DNA of 33,652 nucleotides from assembly GCA_020723165.1 (NCBI GenBank), contig DYJK01000030.1, positions 1-33,652 on the forward strand, written 5' to 3'. The notes beneath the pieces were generated by a model. That model had not been told where the DNA came from, did not search any database, and was given only the letters and a program-made list of their open reading frames with translations. Source of the DNA: Melioribacter roseus. GTDB lineage: Bacteria; Bacteroidota; Ignavibacteria; Ignavibacteriales; Melioribacteraceae. Position 1 is the first letter of the stretch, and the number at the start of each line of letters is the position of its first letter. Positions 8,361-16,504 of this stretch are shown piece after piece. A program made the translations under genes and the position numbers.

Positions 8361-10252
8361 AAAGTGTTCGCGGCTTAAGAGTTAATTATCTAATAATATT
8401 TCTCAGCGGCCTTGTACTTCTTATTACTGGTATTCTTGTCTTTTTGCTCATAGTTAGAAATATATATGGCAGCTATGAGATTAAAGAAATATTGCCCACA
8501 AAAAACAATCTTAAATCATTATCCTCTGAGGATAGATCCGGGAAAGTTGCAATACTCTATTCCCAGTATACAGAAAATATGTTACCTTCCGGCAGTACAT
8601 GGTTAAAGGATAACATTGATTATTGGAAGAAGTTTACAAAAAATGCCCGGATGAATTATGATATCATTTCGGACCAAACAATTGAACTTGCAAAACATCT
8701 TGAATACAAATTAATCGTCCTTCCAGGTTCTAAATCCCTAAGTGATAAACAAATTATTCAGTTAAAGAGATATCTTGAAAAAGGAGGAAGTTTATTTGTT
8801 ACCGGCGGACCAGCGACTTTTTCTGACGAAGGAAAGTGGCGTGGGTGGGAATTCTTTACCGAAGTTTTTGGAATGAAATTCAATAGGGAAATTAAACCGG
8901 AGGAAACATATAAGGTTCATACACTACGAGGTAATTTACCTTTAACTGCCGGTGTACCAACCGGTTATACATTGAAAATAGCAACTTGGGATCGCCCAAT
9001 TTATGCTGAAGTTCTTGAACCAAGGACTACACAAGTAAGTTTTTGGTATGATTTCAGGAAAGAAGCCGGCTTGGTTCGTGAAGAAATAGAAAAAAGTGCT
9101 GGTATAGCTTTTGGCTCATATGGTAAAGGACGTTTTGTTTGGTACGGATTTGAATTGAGTTCAGTTCTTGGTGTTCAGAAAGATTATATATACTTCGAAA
9201 AACTTTTTAATAATTCACTAAATTGGTTGACATACCAGCCGACAGCTTTTGTGAAAGATTGGCCTTCGCCTTATGATGGAGCTTTGGTTTTTATTCCTAC
9301 ATTAACTGAAAATATTGGAAATATTACAACATTAAATAGTTTAATAAATTTCAAACAGTTCCCGGCAACATTTTTTATTAATCCTGAAAAGGGCTTGAAA
9401 AATTTAGGTCTCTTAAAATCATTAGGCAGCAAGGGAGATGTAGGGGCAATAATTGACATCGGTTTTATTGAATTTCCCGAAGATACTCTTAACAAACTAT
9501 TCTCTAAAGAGACACAGTTTTCAAATATTGGTTTTGCGACAGACACTCTTTCAAAAATATTGGGTAAAAAAGTTGATGCTATTATGCCGCAATATGGTTA
9601 CTATGATGATAATACATTGCAAGCAATGGCATCTAAAAATATTAGTTTCCTTGTTACAGATTCTTTAACAGATCGATCTGTACCGGAAATCAGGTTCAGA
9701 AATGATAAACCAATTATGGTTATTACAAAGACTGCACGCGATGATTATGAAATCGTGAAAAATTACGGGTTGGTCAATACCGATTTTCAACGTTATACTT
9801 ACGAGGAGGATATCGATAGAATTTTATTTGAAGGTGGATTATATGTTTTTAAAGTACATACTAATTATCAACTTCAACCTCAGTATGCTTCAGTCATTAG
9901 GGATGTTTTACGTTACGCAAAAAATAAAAATATGTGGATTACTTCACTTAATGGGTTAAAGGCATGGTGGTCTAGAAGGCAAGGTGTTGAAGTTAGGTAC
10001 GAAGAAAGAAGCAAAAGAAGAATTGCAGTAGAATTTACTAATCCTAGCGATAACCCGACCACTGATATTGTTGTGCAAGTTAACCTGAACAAAAAAGTAA
10101 AGAATGTAATCGTTTCATCAGATATAATTAATACCGATATACCAAGATATGAATTAAGGAATGACAACCAAACGATCTATTTTTATTTAGAGAGAATGGG
10201 ACCTCATGAGACACGATCTTTGTTGGTAGACTTTGATAACATTGAAGCGTAA
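8351..10252 (+). CDS. Membrane-anchored protein with amidotransferase-like and degenerate NodB polysaccharide-deacetylase-like domains
   Basis: 633 residues. An N-terminal membrane helix (about 12-35) anchors a large extracytoplasmic part. Residues ~70-300 look like the class I amidotransferase/ThuA-like fold (KLIVLPGSKSLSDKQ, then EKGGSLFVTGGP). Residues ~305-540 follow the NodB deacetylase order: PSPYDGALVFIPTLTEN stands where the catalytic TFDDG region belongs, and IMPQYGYYDDNTL (Met412 to Gly416 core) replaces the usual RPPYG loop. The Asp-Asp pair, the His-x-x-x-His metal site and the Arg are missing, so deacetylation is unlikely. A beta-sandwich tail of ~90 residues ends the protein. 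The GTG start overlaps the preceding gene by 10 bases; GAGG lies 10 bases upstream. Active deacetylases such as PgaB modify the polymer in related systems, so a polymer-binding role is inferred. Domain limits are approximate. Confidence 0.65.
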   Translation: MAVKSVRGLRVNYLIIFLSGLVLLITGILVFLLIVRNIYGSYEIKEILPTKNNLKSLSSEDRSGKVAILYSQYTENMLPSGSTWLKDNIDYWKKFTKNARMNYDIISDQTIELAKHLEYKLIVLPGSKSLSDKQIIQLKRYLEKGGSLFVTGGPATFSDEGKWRGWEFFTEVFGMKFNREIKPEETYKVHTLRGNLPLTAGVPTGYTLKIATWDRPIYAEVLEPRTTQVSFWYDFRKEAGLVREEIEKSAGIAFGSYGKGRFVWYGFELSSVLGVQKDYIYFEKLFNNSLNWLTYQPTAFVKDWPSPYDGALVFIPTLTENIGNITTLNSLINFKQFPATFFINPEKGLKNLGLLKSLGSKGDVGAIIDIGFIEFPEDTLNKLFSKETQFSNIGFATDTLSKILGKKVDAIMPQYGYYDDNTLQAMASKNISFLVTDSLTDRSVPEIRFRNDKPIMVITKTARDDYEIVKNYGLVNTDFQRYTYEEDIDRILFEGGLYVFKVHTNYQLQPQYASVIRDVLRYAKNKNMWITSLNGLKAWWSRRQGVEVRYEERSKRRIAVEFTNPSDNPTTDIVVQVNLNKKVKNVIVSSDIINTDIPRYELRNDNQTIYFYLERMGPHETRSLLVDFDNIEA

Positions 10253-10330
10253 TTATCCGTCAGCTTTTAGTTTTGTCGGATTAATAGTAACCCAGCCGAT
10301 TTGTATCCTAATTTTAATATTTATAGATAT

Positions 10331-10365
10331 GATAAAACATCTACAATTTCTTAAATTGTTTTATC
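10331..10365. repeat. Inverted repeat upstream of the FN3 lipoprotein gene
   Basis: GATAAAA (10331-10337) and CAATTT (10344-10349) pair with AAATTG (10353-10358) and TTTTATC (10359-10365), giving a 13-bp stem with a three-base loop and a six-base bulge on the left arm. It is followed by A residues, not T residues, so it is not a standard + strand terminator. It lies 25 bases before a GTG start in the 137-bp gap and could be an mRNA hairpin, a protein-binding site, or AT-rich coincidence. Confidence 0.35.
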
Positions 10366-10389
10366 AAAAAAGTTAAATTGTGATAATCT

Positions 10390-11643
10390 GTGAATCAAAA
10401 GAAAAATATTACCAATCTAAAACTGTTATTCGCAGTTTTGCTAACTGCCGCAGCAATTACCGGGTGTGTAGAAAACTTAACAGATACGACACAGAATGCA
10501 ACCCCTACAATTGAAATTTTCTCGCCAGCGACTAACGACAGCGTACAAATTGGTGAGAATACGATAAACTATTATGCAGCAGATGGAACCGGTGGAAGTG
10601 GATTATCATTCTATGAGGTTTATCTTAATGATGGATTTATACAAAGGTTCGAACAAAACTCTGACGGAACTAATCCCGAAATATATTTGACTGTTGATTC
10701 AACACTAATAGGTTCTAGAATTTCTTACTTTGTTAAAGTGTATAATGAGAATGGACGATCAAAAGAAAGCACCAAGCAAACAAATATTTATGTAAAAGAT
10801 AAACCTCCGGCAGCCCCCTCAGATTTATTCTTAACAAGAATTAATGATTTTTCAGTTAATATGTTGTGGAGTGATAATTCGAGCAACGAATCAGAATTTG
10901 AGTTGTGGCGAAAAGACGGGGGATCAGGCATATACCGTAAGATTAAAACATTGCCTCCAAATACAATTAGTACTGATGATAATGGTCTATCTCCATTTGT
11001 AGATTATTTTTATAAGGTAAGAGCTCATAATAGTTCAGGTTATTCTGATTTCTGTGATGAAGCAAGCACATCGAGTATTCCGGGTGGTCCTTGGAATTTG
11101 GAAGCTGAAGCTATCGGCGCCAGTGTAGTACGCCTTAAATGGACAGATTTTGCTGTCAACGAATCCGGGTTTATCATTGAACGAACGAATTCATTTACAA
11201 ACAGTTTTGAACGTGTTGCTATAGTCAATCGAAATATTACAGAATACGAAGACAATACTGTGCAAGCAAGTACGGGCTATAGATATCGTCTTGCTTATTA
11301 TACTACAACTTCTATAAGCGGCTATTCGAATGAGGTTTCTATATCAACATTTTACATAGATGTTAATGGCCCGACTAATTTAACTGCCGAATATTATTCA
11401 CCGAACAATGTTGTAATATTGAATTGGGAGGATAATACAAATCTTGAGAAAGGTGTTATTGTCGAACGTAAAGTCGATTCCGGAGAATTTGTTGAGTATG
11501 GAAAATTTGATCAAGACGATATTACAGCAGCAAATGATGCCGGTGTTGAAAGCGGTAGGACTTATTATTATAGGGTCAGACAAATTTTAGGTACCAAAAC
11601 TTATACACCATATTCAAATACGGTTAATATTACAATTCCGTGA
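10390..11643 (+). CDS. Lipoprotein with one Ig-like and three fibronectin type III domains
   Basis: 417 residues. A signal peptide ends in the lipobox AITGC (Cys26), so it is probably an outer-membrane or periplasmic lipoprotein. Residues ~38-135 resemble a bacterial Ig-like fold (a TPTIEIFSPATNDSV opening). Three FN3 repeats follow at about 138-230, 233-322 and 328-417; each begins with Pro-x-x-Leu and carries the W-x-D-x-S/T-x-x-E strand (LWSDNSSNESEFEL, KWTDFAVNESGFII, NWEDNTNLEKGVIV). There is no catalytic domain. The start is GTG without a clear ribosome binding site. The stop lies eight bases before the hybrid-kinase start, so the two are probably co-transcribed. Binding to the polymer or to cell-surface partners is inferred from the domains and from the cluster. 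Confidence 0.75.
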   Translation: MNQKKNITNLKLLFAVLLTAAAITGCVENLTDTTQNATPTIEIFSPATNDSVQIGENTINYYAADGTGGSGLSFYEVYLNDGFIQRFEQNSDGTNPEIYLTVDSTLIGSRISYFVKVYNENGRSKESTKQTNIYVKDKPPAAPSDLFLTRINDFSVNMLWSDNSSNESEFELWRKDGGSGIYRKIKTLPPNTISTDDNGLSPFVDYFYKVRAHNSSGYSDFCDEASTSSIPGGPWNLEAEAIGASVVRLKWTDFAVNESGFIIERTNSFTNSFERVAIVNRNITEYEDNTVQASTGYRYRLAYYTTTSISGYSNEVSISTFYIDVNGPTNLTAEYYSPNNVVILNWEDNTNLEKGVIVERKVDSGEFVEYGKFDQDDITAANDAGVESGRTYYYRVRQILGTKTYTPYSNTVNITIP

Positions 11644-11651
11644 TTAATTAA

Positions 11652-14600
11652 ATGGCTACTGAAACAAAAAATACTGATTCAAAAACTCATTCAAACTTAC
11701 CAAGTTTAATTATTGATAAATCCGGAAGGGTGATTGCGTCGAATGTAGAATTAAAGAATGTTCTTCCGGCTTTGCAGCCTAATATTAATTTCTTTGATAT
11801 TTTTAATGAGAAACAACTGCTGACTATACAAAGAATTTTTATTGATGCGAGAAAATTTGATGCTACTGCAAAAGATATTATAGAATTGGTTATAGATAAT
11901 AATGCTAAAAATTTTGAAATAATTTTTAATCCCCTTAAAAGTGAAAATAATGTTTATTACCTAATCACATTATCGGAGCTTCAAGAATCAAAATCTACCG
12001 CTGTTACCACAAAGTTTTCTATTTCGATTCCTGAATTAGAAAAAATAACATCTGATAAGAGAATATTATCGATAGTAAATAAAATAAAATTATCATATCC
12101 GTTCACTTTTATCGAGAAAGCCAAGATTCAAAAAGAAATAAATGAGTTAAACGAATTCTTCTGGCTAAAAAACATAGATGGTAAATTTATTTTAATAAAT
12201 GATGCATACTCTCAAACACTTGGGTTTTCCTCTTCACAAATTGAAAATAAAAACGAACAAGATTTTCTGCCTAAGTACTTAATAAACCTTTATAAAATAG
12301 TTGAACAATATATTGTGGAATCAACAAATGCTGTAGTATTGGAGGGTTCTGCAATACCGTCATTAAATGGCGTTAATAAGAATATTCACATTGTACAATT
12401 TCCTATCATAGATCTAGATAATAAAGTTGTAGCTATCATAGGATTCTCCCAAAAAACGGCTGTAAAACAAATCACCGAACAATCAATCTTGAACCCGGGA
12501 TACTTCAAAAATCTTTCTGAAGCAGTTTTACTACTAGACGCTGAGAACAAAATCGAAGCGTATAGCAATGAATTTGTAAAAATATTGCTGTTAAACGATC
12601 AAGTGGATTATAAGAAGAATGATTTACACAAGATATTCGATAAAGATTTTGTTCAATTACTGGAAACGTATTTAGCTGATAATAAAAACACTGAAAGTCT
12701 TGATACAACTTTTACGTTTGTTGAAAAAGGGAATTTGAAAACAGAAATAAAGGTCTATAAATTTTTTGACTTCGGTGGTATTTATAATGGGGCGCAAATC
12801 ATATTTATACAAAAGAATGAGTTGCAGTTGTTGACTGAAAGTAAGGCACAACTCTATGATTCAATTATTCAAAACAGTCCGGTTGCGATGTTTATTTATG
12901 ACTTAGAAAATTTGAAATTCCTTGAAGTAAACGATTCTGCCCTAAAGCTTTATGGATATAAGAGAAATGAATTTTTAAATATGGATCTTACTGATTTATA
13001 CGCTCCTGAAGATATTCAAACATTAATACAATCGGGCGATAATAAAACTTTAAATTCGGGTTTATGGCGTCATAAAAAAAGTGATGGTACTTCAGTACTT
13101 GTAGAACTAAGTAGGAATTCAATCGAGTACAAAGGTAAAAAGGCACATCTCAATTTAGTACGTAATGTTACTGATGAAATAAATGAAAAGAAGCGCGTTC
13201 AATTATTACAATCCGTTTTTGAAAATACAAGTGACTTAATAATTTTGGCGGATAAAGACGGTTTTATTAAAGAGATAAACGAACATGTAACAAAAAAATT
13301 TGGTTACTCAAAGAAAGAGTTGGAGTCTAGACCGTTTATAAGTCTTGTCTCCGATGATGATAGAGCTAAGGTAAATAAAAATATTTTTCATTCGGGTTTA
13401 CTAAAAACCTCGTCAATCGAAGTAGATATTAAAAGACCGTCTGGTAATATGTTGAAAAGTTTGATTGTTGCTACGCCTATCAAAGATTATAATGGGGATG
13501 TTGAAGAATACACTCTGGTTATTAAACCAAACGAAGAAAAATCCGGTACAAAAGATTTGAAACATACCCAGGATGAAACCTTAGACAAAATTGATGCATC
13601 ATTCCTATCGAATATGTTCCATGAAATACTAACGCCTATCAACGTGATATTGGGTTTCACTCAAGAATTATGGGAAAGTCTCGGTACTCCTTCCGATGAA
13701 CAAAAAGAAGCTGTAGATATTATTAAGGAAAATCAGAAACTACTTATGCAGATTATGGACAATGCCGTTGAGTACTCTGCACTGCAGCAGAAAATAATAA
13801 AATTTAGACCGGAAGAATTTAGATTTATTGAAGTACTGGATGAGCTAAAGGAGAATACAAAGAAGTTTTCCGAATCGAAAAAGTTAGAAATTGTGTACGG
13901 CAAAATATCATCGTCATTAACTGCTGAGACCGATCGCCAGAAGTTAGTTTCATTAATAAGTGAGTTTTTGAAATTTGCAATTCAAATCACGAAGGAAAAT
14001 ACTCTCTTTTTATCTGCCAAAAATTATGATGACAATAATTTTGTTGTAACCGTTAAAGATACGAGATCGATAATTACCCCGTTTTTATATAAAGGATTGA
14101 ACGATGTTTTATCAGATGAAGAAACTGCGAGCAGAAAAAATTTCGGATTCTCAAGATTCTCGATGAGATTAGTTAATAAATTAATCCAGTTATTATCGGT
14201 TAGAAAAGAAGCTGTTATGAAAGATAATGATGTTATTGAATTCGGCTTGGTTATACCGATAAAGTTTGTACCCGTTGAAAAAGTATCGATAGAAGTTGAA
14301 TCACCTAAGCAAATTAAAGAATCAAGAGTTGTACAAAAACCTTATATCAAAGAACAACCAATATCAACTGTTCCGTCACAGCCAAAAGAATTAGACTTAT
14401 CTCAGCTATCGTGCTTATATTTAGAGGATCAGGTTGATTCACAAATTCTATTTAAAAACCAATTGAAGGAATTGAAAAGTATAGAATTTGCACCAAGCTT
14501 TGAAGTTGCTCTGCCTTTATTAAAAACGAAAAAATTTGATTTTATTATTATGGATATTAATTTACAAGGTGAGTATAACGGTTTGGATGCTTTGCGTATT

Positions 14601-14765
14601 TTACAAAAGATGCCGGGTTACAAAGATTTTCCTATAATTGCATCGACAGCATATATGCAGCCGGGTGCAAGAGATAATTTTATAGCCGCCGGGTTTACAG
14701 ATTTTATTCCTAAGCCGCTTTTACGGGATAAAGTTATTGAAACCTTAAAAAGAATTATGAAATAA
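11652..14765 (+). CDS. Soluble multi-PAS hybrid histidine kinase with degenerate ATPase domain and C-terminal receiver
   Basis: 1037 residues with no membrane segment or signal peptide. Four or five PAS domains are visible, at about 15-115 (weak), 165-275, 285-395, 401-515 and 522-630. A HisKA-like helix pair follows with the phospho-acceptor His657 in MFHEILTPIN. The ATPase domain is worn: the N-box Asn is absent (EFLKFAIQIT, about 770-780), the G1 Asp-x-Gly-x-Gly reads DTRSIIT (Asp803), and only traces of G2 remain (NFGFSRFSMRL). The C-terminal receiver (about 915-1037) is complete: acidic pair Glu925-Asp926, phospho-acceptor Asp968, Thr999 and Lys1021. ATP binding is therefore doubtful, while receiver phosphorylation remains possible. 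As the last gene of the run it probably senses a cytoplasmic signal and controls polymer production or secretion; the partner is unknown. Confidence 0.82.
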   Translation: MATETKNTDSKTHSNLPSLIIDKSGRVIASNVELKNVLPALQPNINFFDIFNEKQLLTIQRIFIDARKFDATAKDIIELVIDNNAKNFEIIFNPLKSENNVYYLITLSELQESKSTAVTTKFSISIPELEKITSDKRILSIVNKIKLSYPFTFIEKAKIQKEINELNEFFWLKNIDGKFILINDAYSQTLGFSSSQIENKNEQDFLPKYLINLYKIVEQYIVESTNAVVLEGSAIPSLNGVNKNIHIVQFPIIDLDNKVVAIIGFSQKTAVKQITEQSILNPGYFKNLSEAVLLLDAENKIEAYSNEFVKILLLNDQVDYKKNDLHKIFDKDFVQLLETYLADNKNTESLDTTFTFVEKGNLKTEIKVYKFFDFGGIYNGAQIIFIQKNELQLLTESKAQLYDSIIQNSPVAMFIYDLENLKFLEVNDSALKLYGYKRNEFLNMDLTDLYAPEDIQTLIQSGDNKTLNSGLWRHKKSDGTSVLVELSRNSIEYKGKKAHLNLVRNVTDEINEKKRVQLLQSVFENTSDLIILADKDGFIKEINEHVTKKFGYSKKELESRPFISLVSDDDRAKVNKNIFHSGLLKTSSIEVDIKRPSGNMLKSLIVATPIKDYNGDVEEYTLVIKPNEEKSGTKDLKHTQDETLDKIDASFLSNMFHEILTPINVILGFTQELWESLGTPSDEQKEAVDIIKENQKLLMQIMDNAVEYSALQQKIIKFRPEEFRFIEVLDELKENTKKFSESKKLEIVYGKISSSLTAETDRQKLVSLISEFLKFAIQITKENTLFLSAKNYDDNNFVVTVKDTRSIITPFLYKGLNDVLSDEETASRKNFGFSRFSMRLVNKLIQLLSVRKEAVMKDNDVIEFGLVIPIKFVPVEKVSIEVESPKQIKESRVVQKPYIKEQPISTVPSQPKELDLSQLSCLYLEDQVDSQILFKNQLKELKSIEFAPSFEVALPLLKTKKFDFIIMDINLQGEYNGLDALRILQKMPGYKDFPIIASTAYMQPGARDNFIAAGFTDFIPKPLLRDKVIETLKRIMK

Positions 14766-14815
14766 AATTTTTGTATCGTTTTTAATTTTCTCTGTCAAAT
14801 ATTTAATTGCTCTCT

Positions 14816-14843
14816 TTGATTTTATTTTCAATTTCTATACATT
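14816..14843 (+). promoter_or_regulatory. Possible promoter of tRNA-Phe
   Basis: TTGATT (14816-14821) and TACATT (14838-14843) are separated by 16 bases and resemble -35 and -10 boxes, placing a start near 14850, about 30 bases before the tRNA. Both boxes are imperfect and the region is AT-rich, so support is weak. Confidence 0.25.
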
Positions 14844-14879
14844 TGTCCCACAAATTTTCTACCTGATAGTAGAGCAAAA

Positions 14880-14952
14880 GGGCAGATAGCTCAGTCGGTA
14901 GAGCAAAGGACTGAAAATCCTTGTGTCGGCGGTTCGATTCCGTCTCTGCCCA
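14880..14952 (+). tRNA. tRNA-Phe (anticodon GAA)
   Basis: A full 73-base cloverleaf. The acceptor stem GGGCAGA pairs with TCTGCCC, the D stem is GCTC/GAGC, and the anticodon stem AAGGA/TCCTT holds the loop CTGAAAA, giving anticodon GAA for phenylalanine. The T arm is GGCGG-TTCGATT-CCGTC, with one G-T pair. The discriminator base is A and the 3' CCA is not encoded, so it must be added by CCA transferase. A terminator hairpin starts three bases downstream, so this is a single-tRNA transcript. Confidence 0.97.
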
Positions 14953-14954
14953 CG

Positions 14955-14982
14955 AAAGTGCGAAATATTATTTCGCACTTTT
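14955..14982 (+). terminator. Rho-independent terminator after tRNA-Phe
   Basis: AAAGTGCGAAAT (14955-14966) pairs perfectly with ATTTCGCACTTT (14970-14981) around a three-base loop, then TCATTTT follows. It ends the tRNA transcript. The near-perfect symmetry may also let it act on the opposite strand, downstream of the - strand lipoprotein gene. From here to 15103 I see no other element. Confidence 0.85.
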
Positions 14983-15103
14983 CATTTTAAACTAACCACA
15001 CTCTTTTGATAGGACTTGTAAAAGCTAAATACTCCTTTTCCGGTAAATCAAAATTCAACTTCTGTTTGTAGTAGAAACGTAACTGATCGAAGTATTAATT
15101 TTA

Positions 15104-16351
15104 TTAATCAACACCCCAACTCTTAAGCAACTTATACAAACATAACTGATTATTATCCATGCTATATAAAATCAAGTGATTTGATGTTAAGCTGAATGCA
15201 CCACGATTCAAATTATTAGAATTTGAAAACCGATTAATTAATCTCCCATTTTTTAAGTCCCATATTTCAAATGAATCCACATCAAAAGTTACTACCAACA
15301 TATCTTTTTCTGATAATAAAACTTGTCCTATGTTCGCTTTAAATTTAGTAATTAATTTATGTGTTTCTAAATCGTATATGTTTACGAAGTCATTGACAGC
15401 TACAAACAAATTATTATTTAAGAAAAAGAATTGTATAAGATCGGTTGGCAAATAGGGAAGATATGGTTGCAAGTTATTTGTCAGTAGGTTTATCGAATAT
15501 AATTTACCATTATCATTAAAAACTAAGTCATTACCATCTGGTGAAAAAACAAAACTTGTTATAATCTTATCACTTTCATAAACAATTGATGGTTGCTTTG
15601 ATTGGATATCCCATGATATTATATCCGAACCATGTGAGAAATACAAATTTGATGAATATAATACATTACTTGTGGGATGAAATTTTAAATAATGACTTGG
15701 AGGTATCAATCCTCGTACATTTAAGGCGCCTATATGCTCTAAAGTATTATAATTCCAGAGATCAATAATTTTATCACGTGCTGATGCTATTATTTCCCCT
15801 TGTCTATCAATAGTAAATCCGTAGCCATAGCCAAAATTGCTAACTAAAATTTGTAGGTCATTTGTATTTCTTATTTCAAGTGATATTGGTGTTTTAGTAT
15901 AATTTATTGAAAAGAATGTATCATTGAATGGATGAAACTTTACATCTGTGGTTGAAATATTTTCTGTCTTAATAAGTTCTGCATTAATAACTTTATACTG
16001 TATTTTAATTGTATTAGAAAATCTACTGTCTCTTGGATAACTGTTAGCTTTAATTTTATACCAATAGGATTCAGTGGTATCGACTTGATTATCTGTAAAA
16101 TAATTAAGTTTCCAGTCAACCTCGGCGATTTTATTAAACGTATTACCGGTTGTTGATCGGTATATCGAATATTTTACTACTTCTTTTGAATTCTCTACCC
16201 AGTTAATTTTTATTGATGAGTTTGATAAAGCAGTGACAGATTTAATTATAGGAGGATCGATTTTATAATATTCTATATTTTGTAATTCATTGTCATTTAC
16301 ACAACTGGATATCACACAAACTAAAAGTATATATATCAAAATTGATTTCAT
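15104..16351 (-). CDS. Lipoprotein with FN3 domain and WD40-like beta-propeller
   Basis: 415 residues. A signal peptide with lipobox VISSC (Cys17) makes this a lipoprotein. Residues ~33-120 form one FN3 domain (KINWVENSKEVVKYSIYRS). The rest is a probable beta-propeller of WD40/YVTN type with repeats such as VKFHPFNDTFFSI, FVFSPDGNDLVF and FEIWDLKNGRLI, where the S/H-P-x-x-N/D turn and W/Y-D ends recur. It lacks catalytic motifs; such propellers usually bind proteins or glycans. It lies 153 bp downstream of the aldose epimerase gene on the same strand and may end the xylose transcript or have its own promoter: a short hairpin, AGGAATTTATTTCCT, lies in the gap. Function unknown; the link to xylose is only positional. 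Confidence 0.7.
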   Translation of the reverse strand: MKSILIYILLVCVISSCVNDNELQNIEYYKIDPPIIKSVTALSNSSIKINWVENSKEVVKYSIYRSTTGNTFNKIAEVDWKLNYFTDNQVDTTESYWYKIKANSYPRDSRFSNTIKIQYKVINAELIKTENISTTDVKFHPFNDTFFSINYTKTPISLEIRNTNDLQILVSNFGYGYGFTIDRQGEIIASARDKIIDLWNYNTLEHIGALNVRGLIPPSHYLKFHPTSNVLYSSNLYFSHGSDIISWDIQSKQPSIVYESDKIITSFVFSPDGNDLVFNDNGKLYSINLLTNNLQPYLPYLPTDLIQFFFLNNNLFVAVNDFVNIYDLETHKLITKFKANIGQVLLSEKDMLVVTFDVDSFEIWDLKNGRLINRFSNSNNLNRGAFSLTSNHLILYSMDNNQLCLYKLLKSWGVD

Positions 16352-16504
16352 AAAATCTATTAATTATTTTCAAAAAAAATGTAGGACTTTAATTATTTCT
16401 TCTCAATGCAATTATTTTATCTCTTATGAATAGGAAATAAATTCCTTTCTCTACTTTATGTCATTGAAACGTTACATTAAATTAATATTTAGACTAGTCT
16501 CTTA

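Noticed and set aside
14766-14879. Terminator after the hybrid-kinase gene
   Set aside because: No GC-rich stem followed by T residues could be found before the tRNA; the first clear terminator lies after the tRNA.
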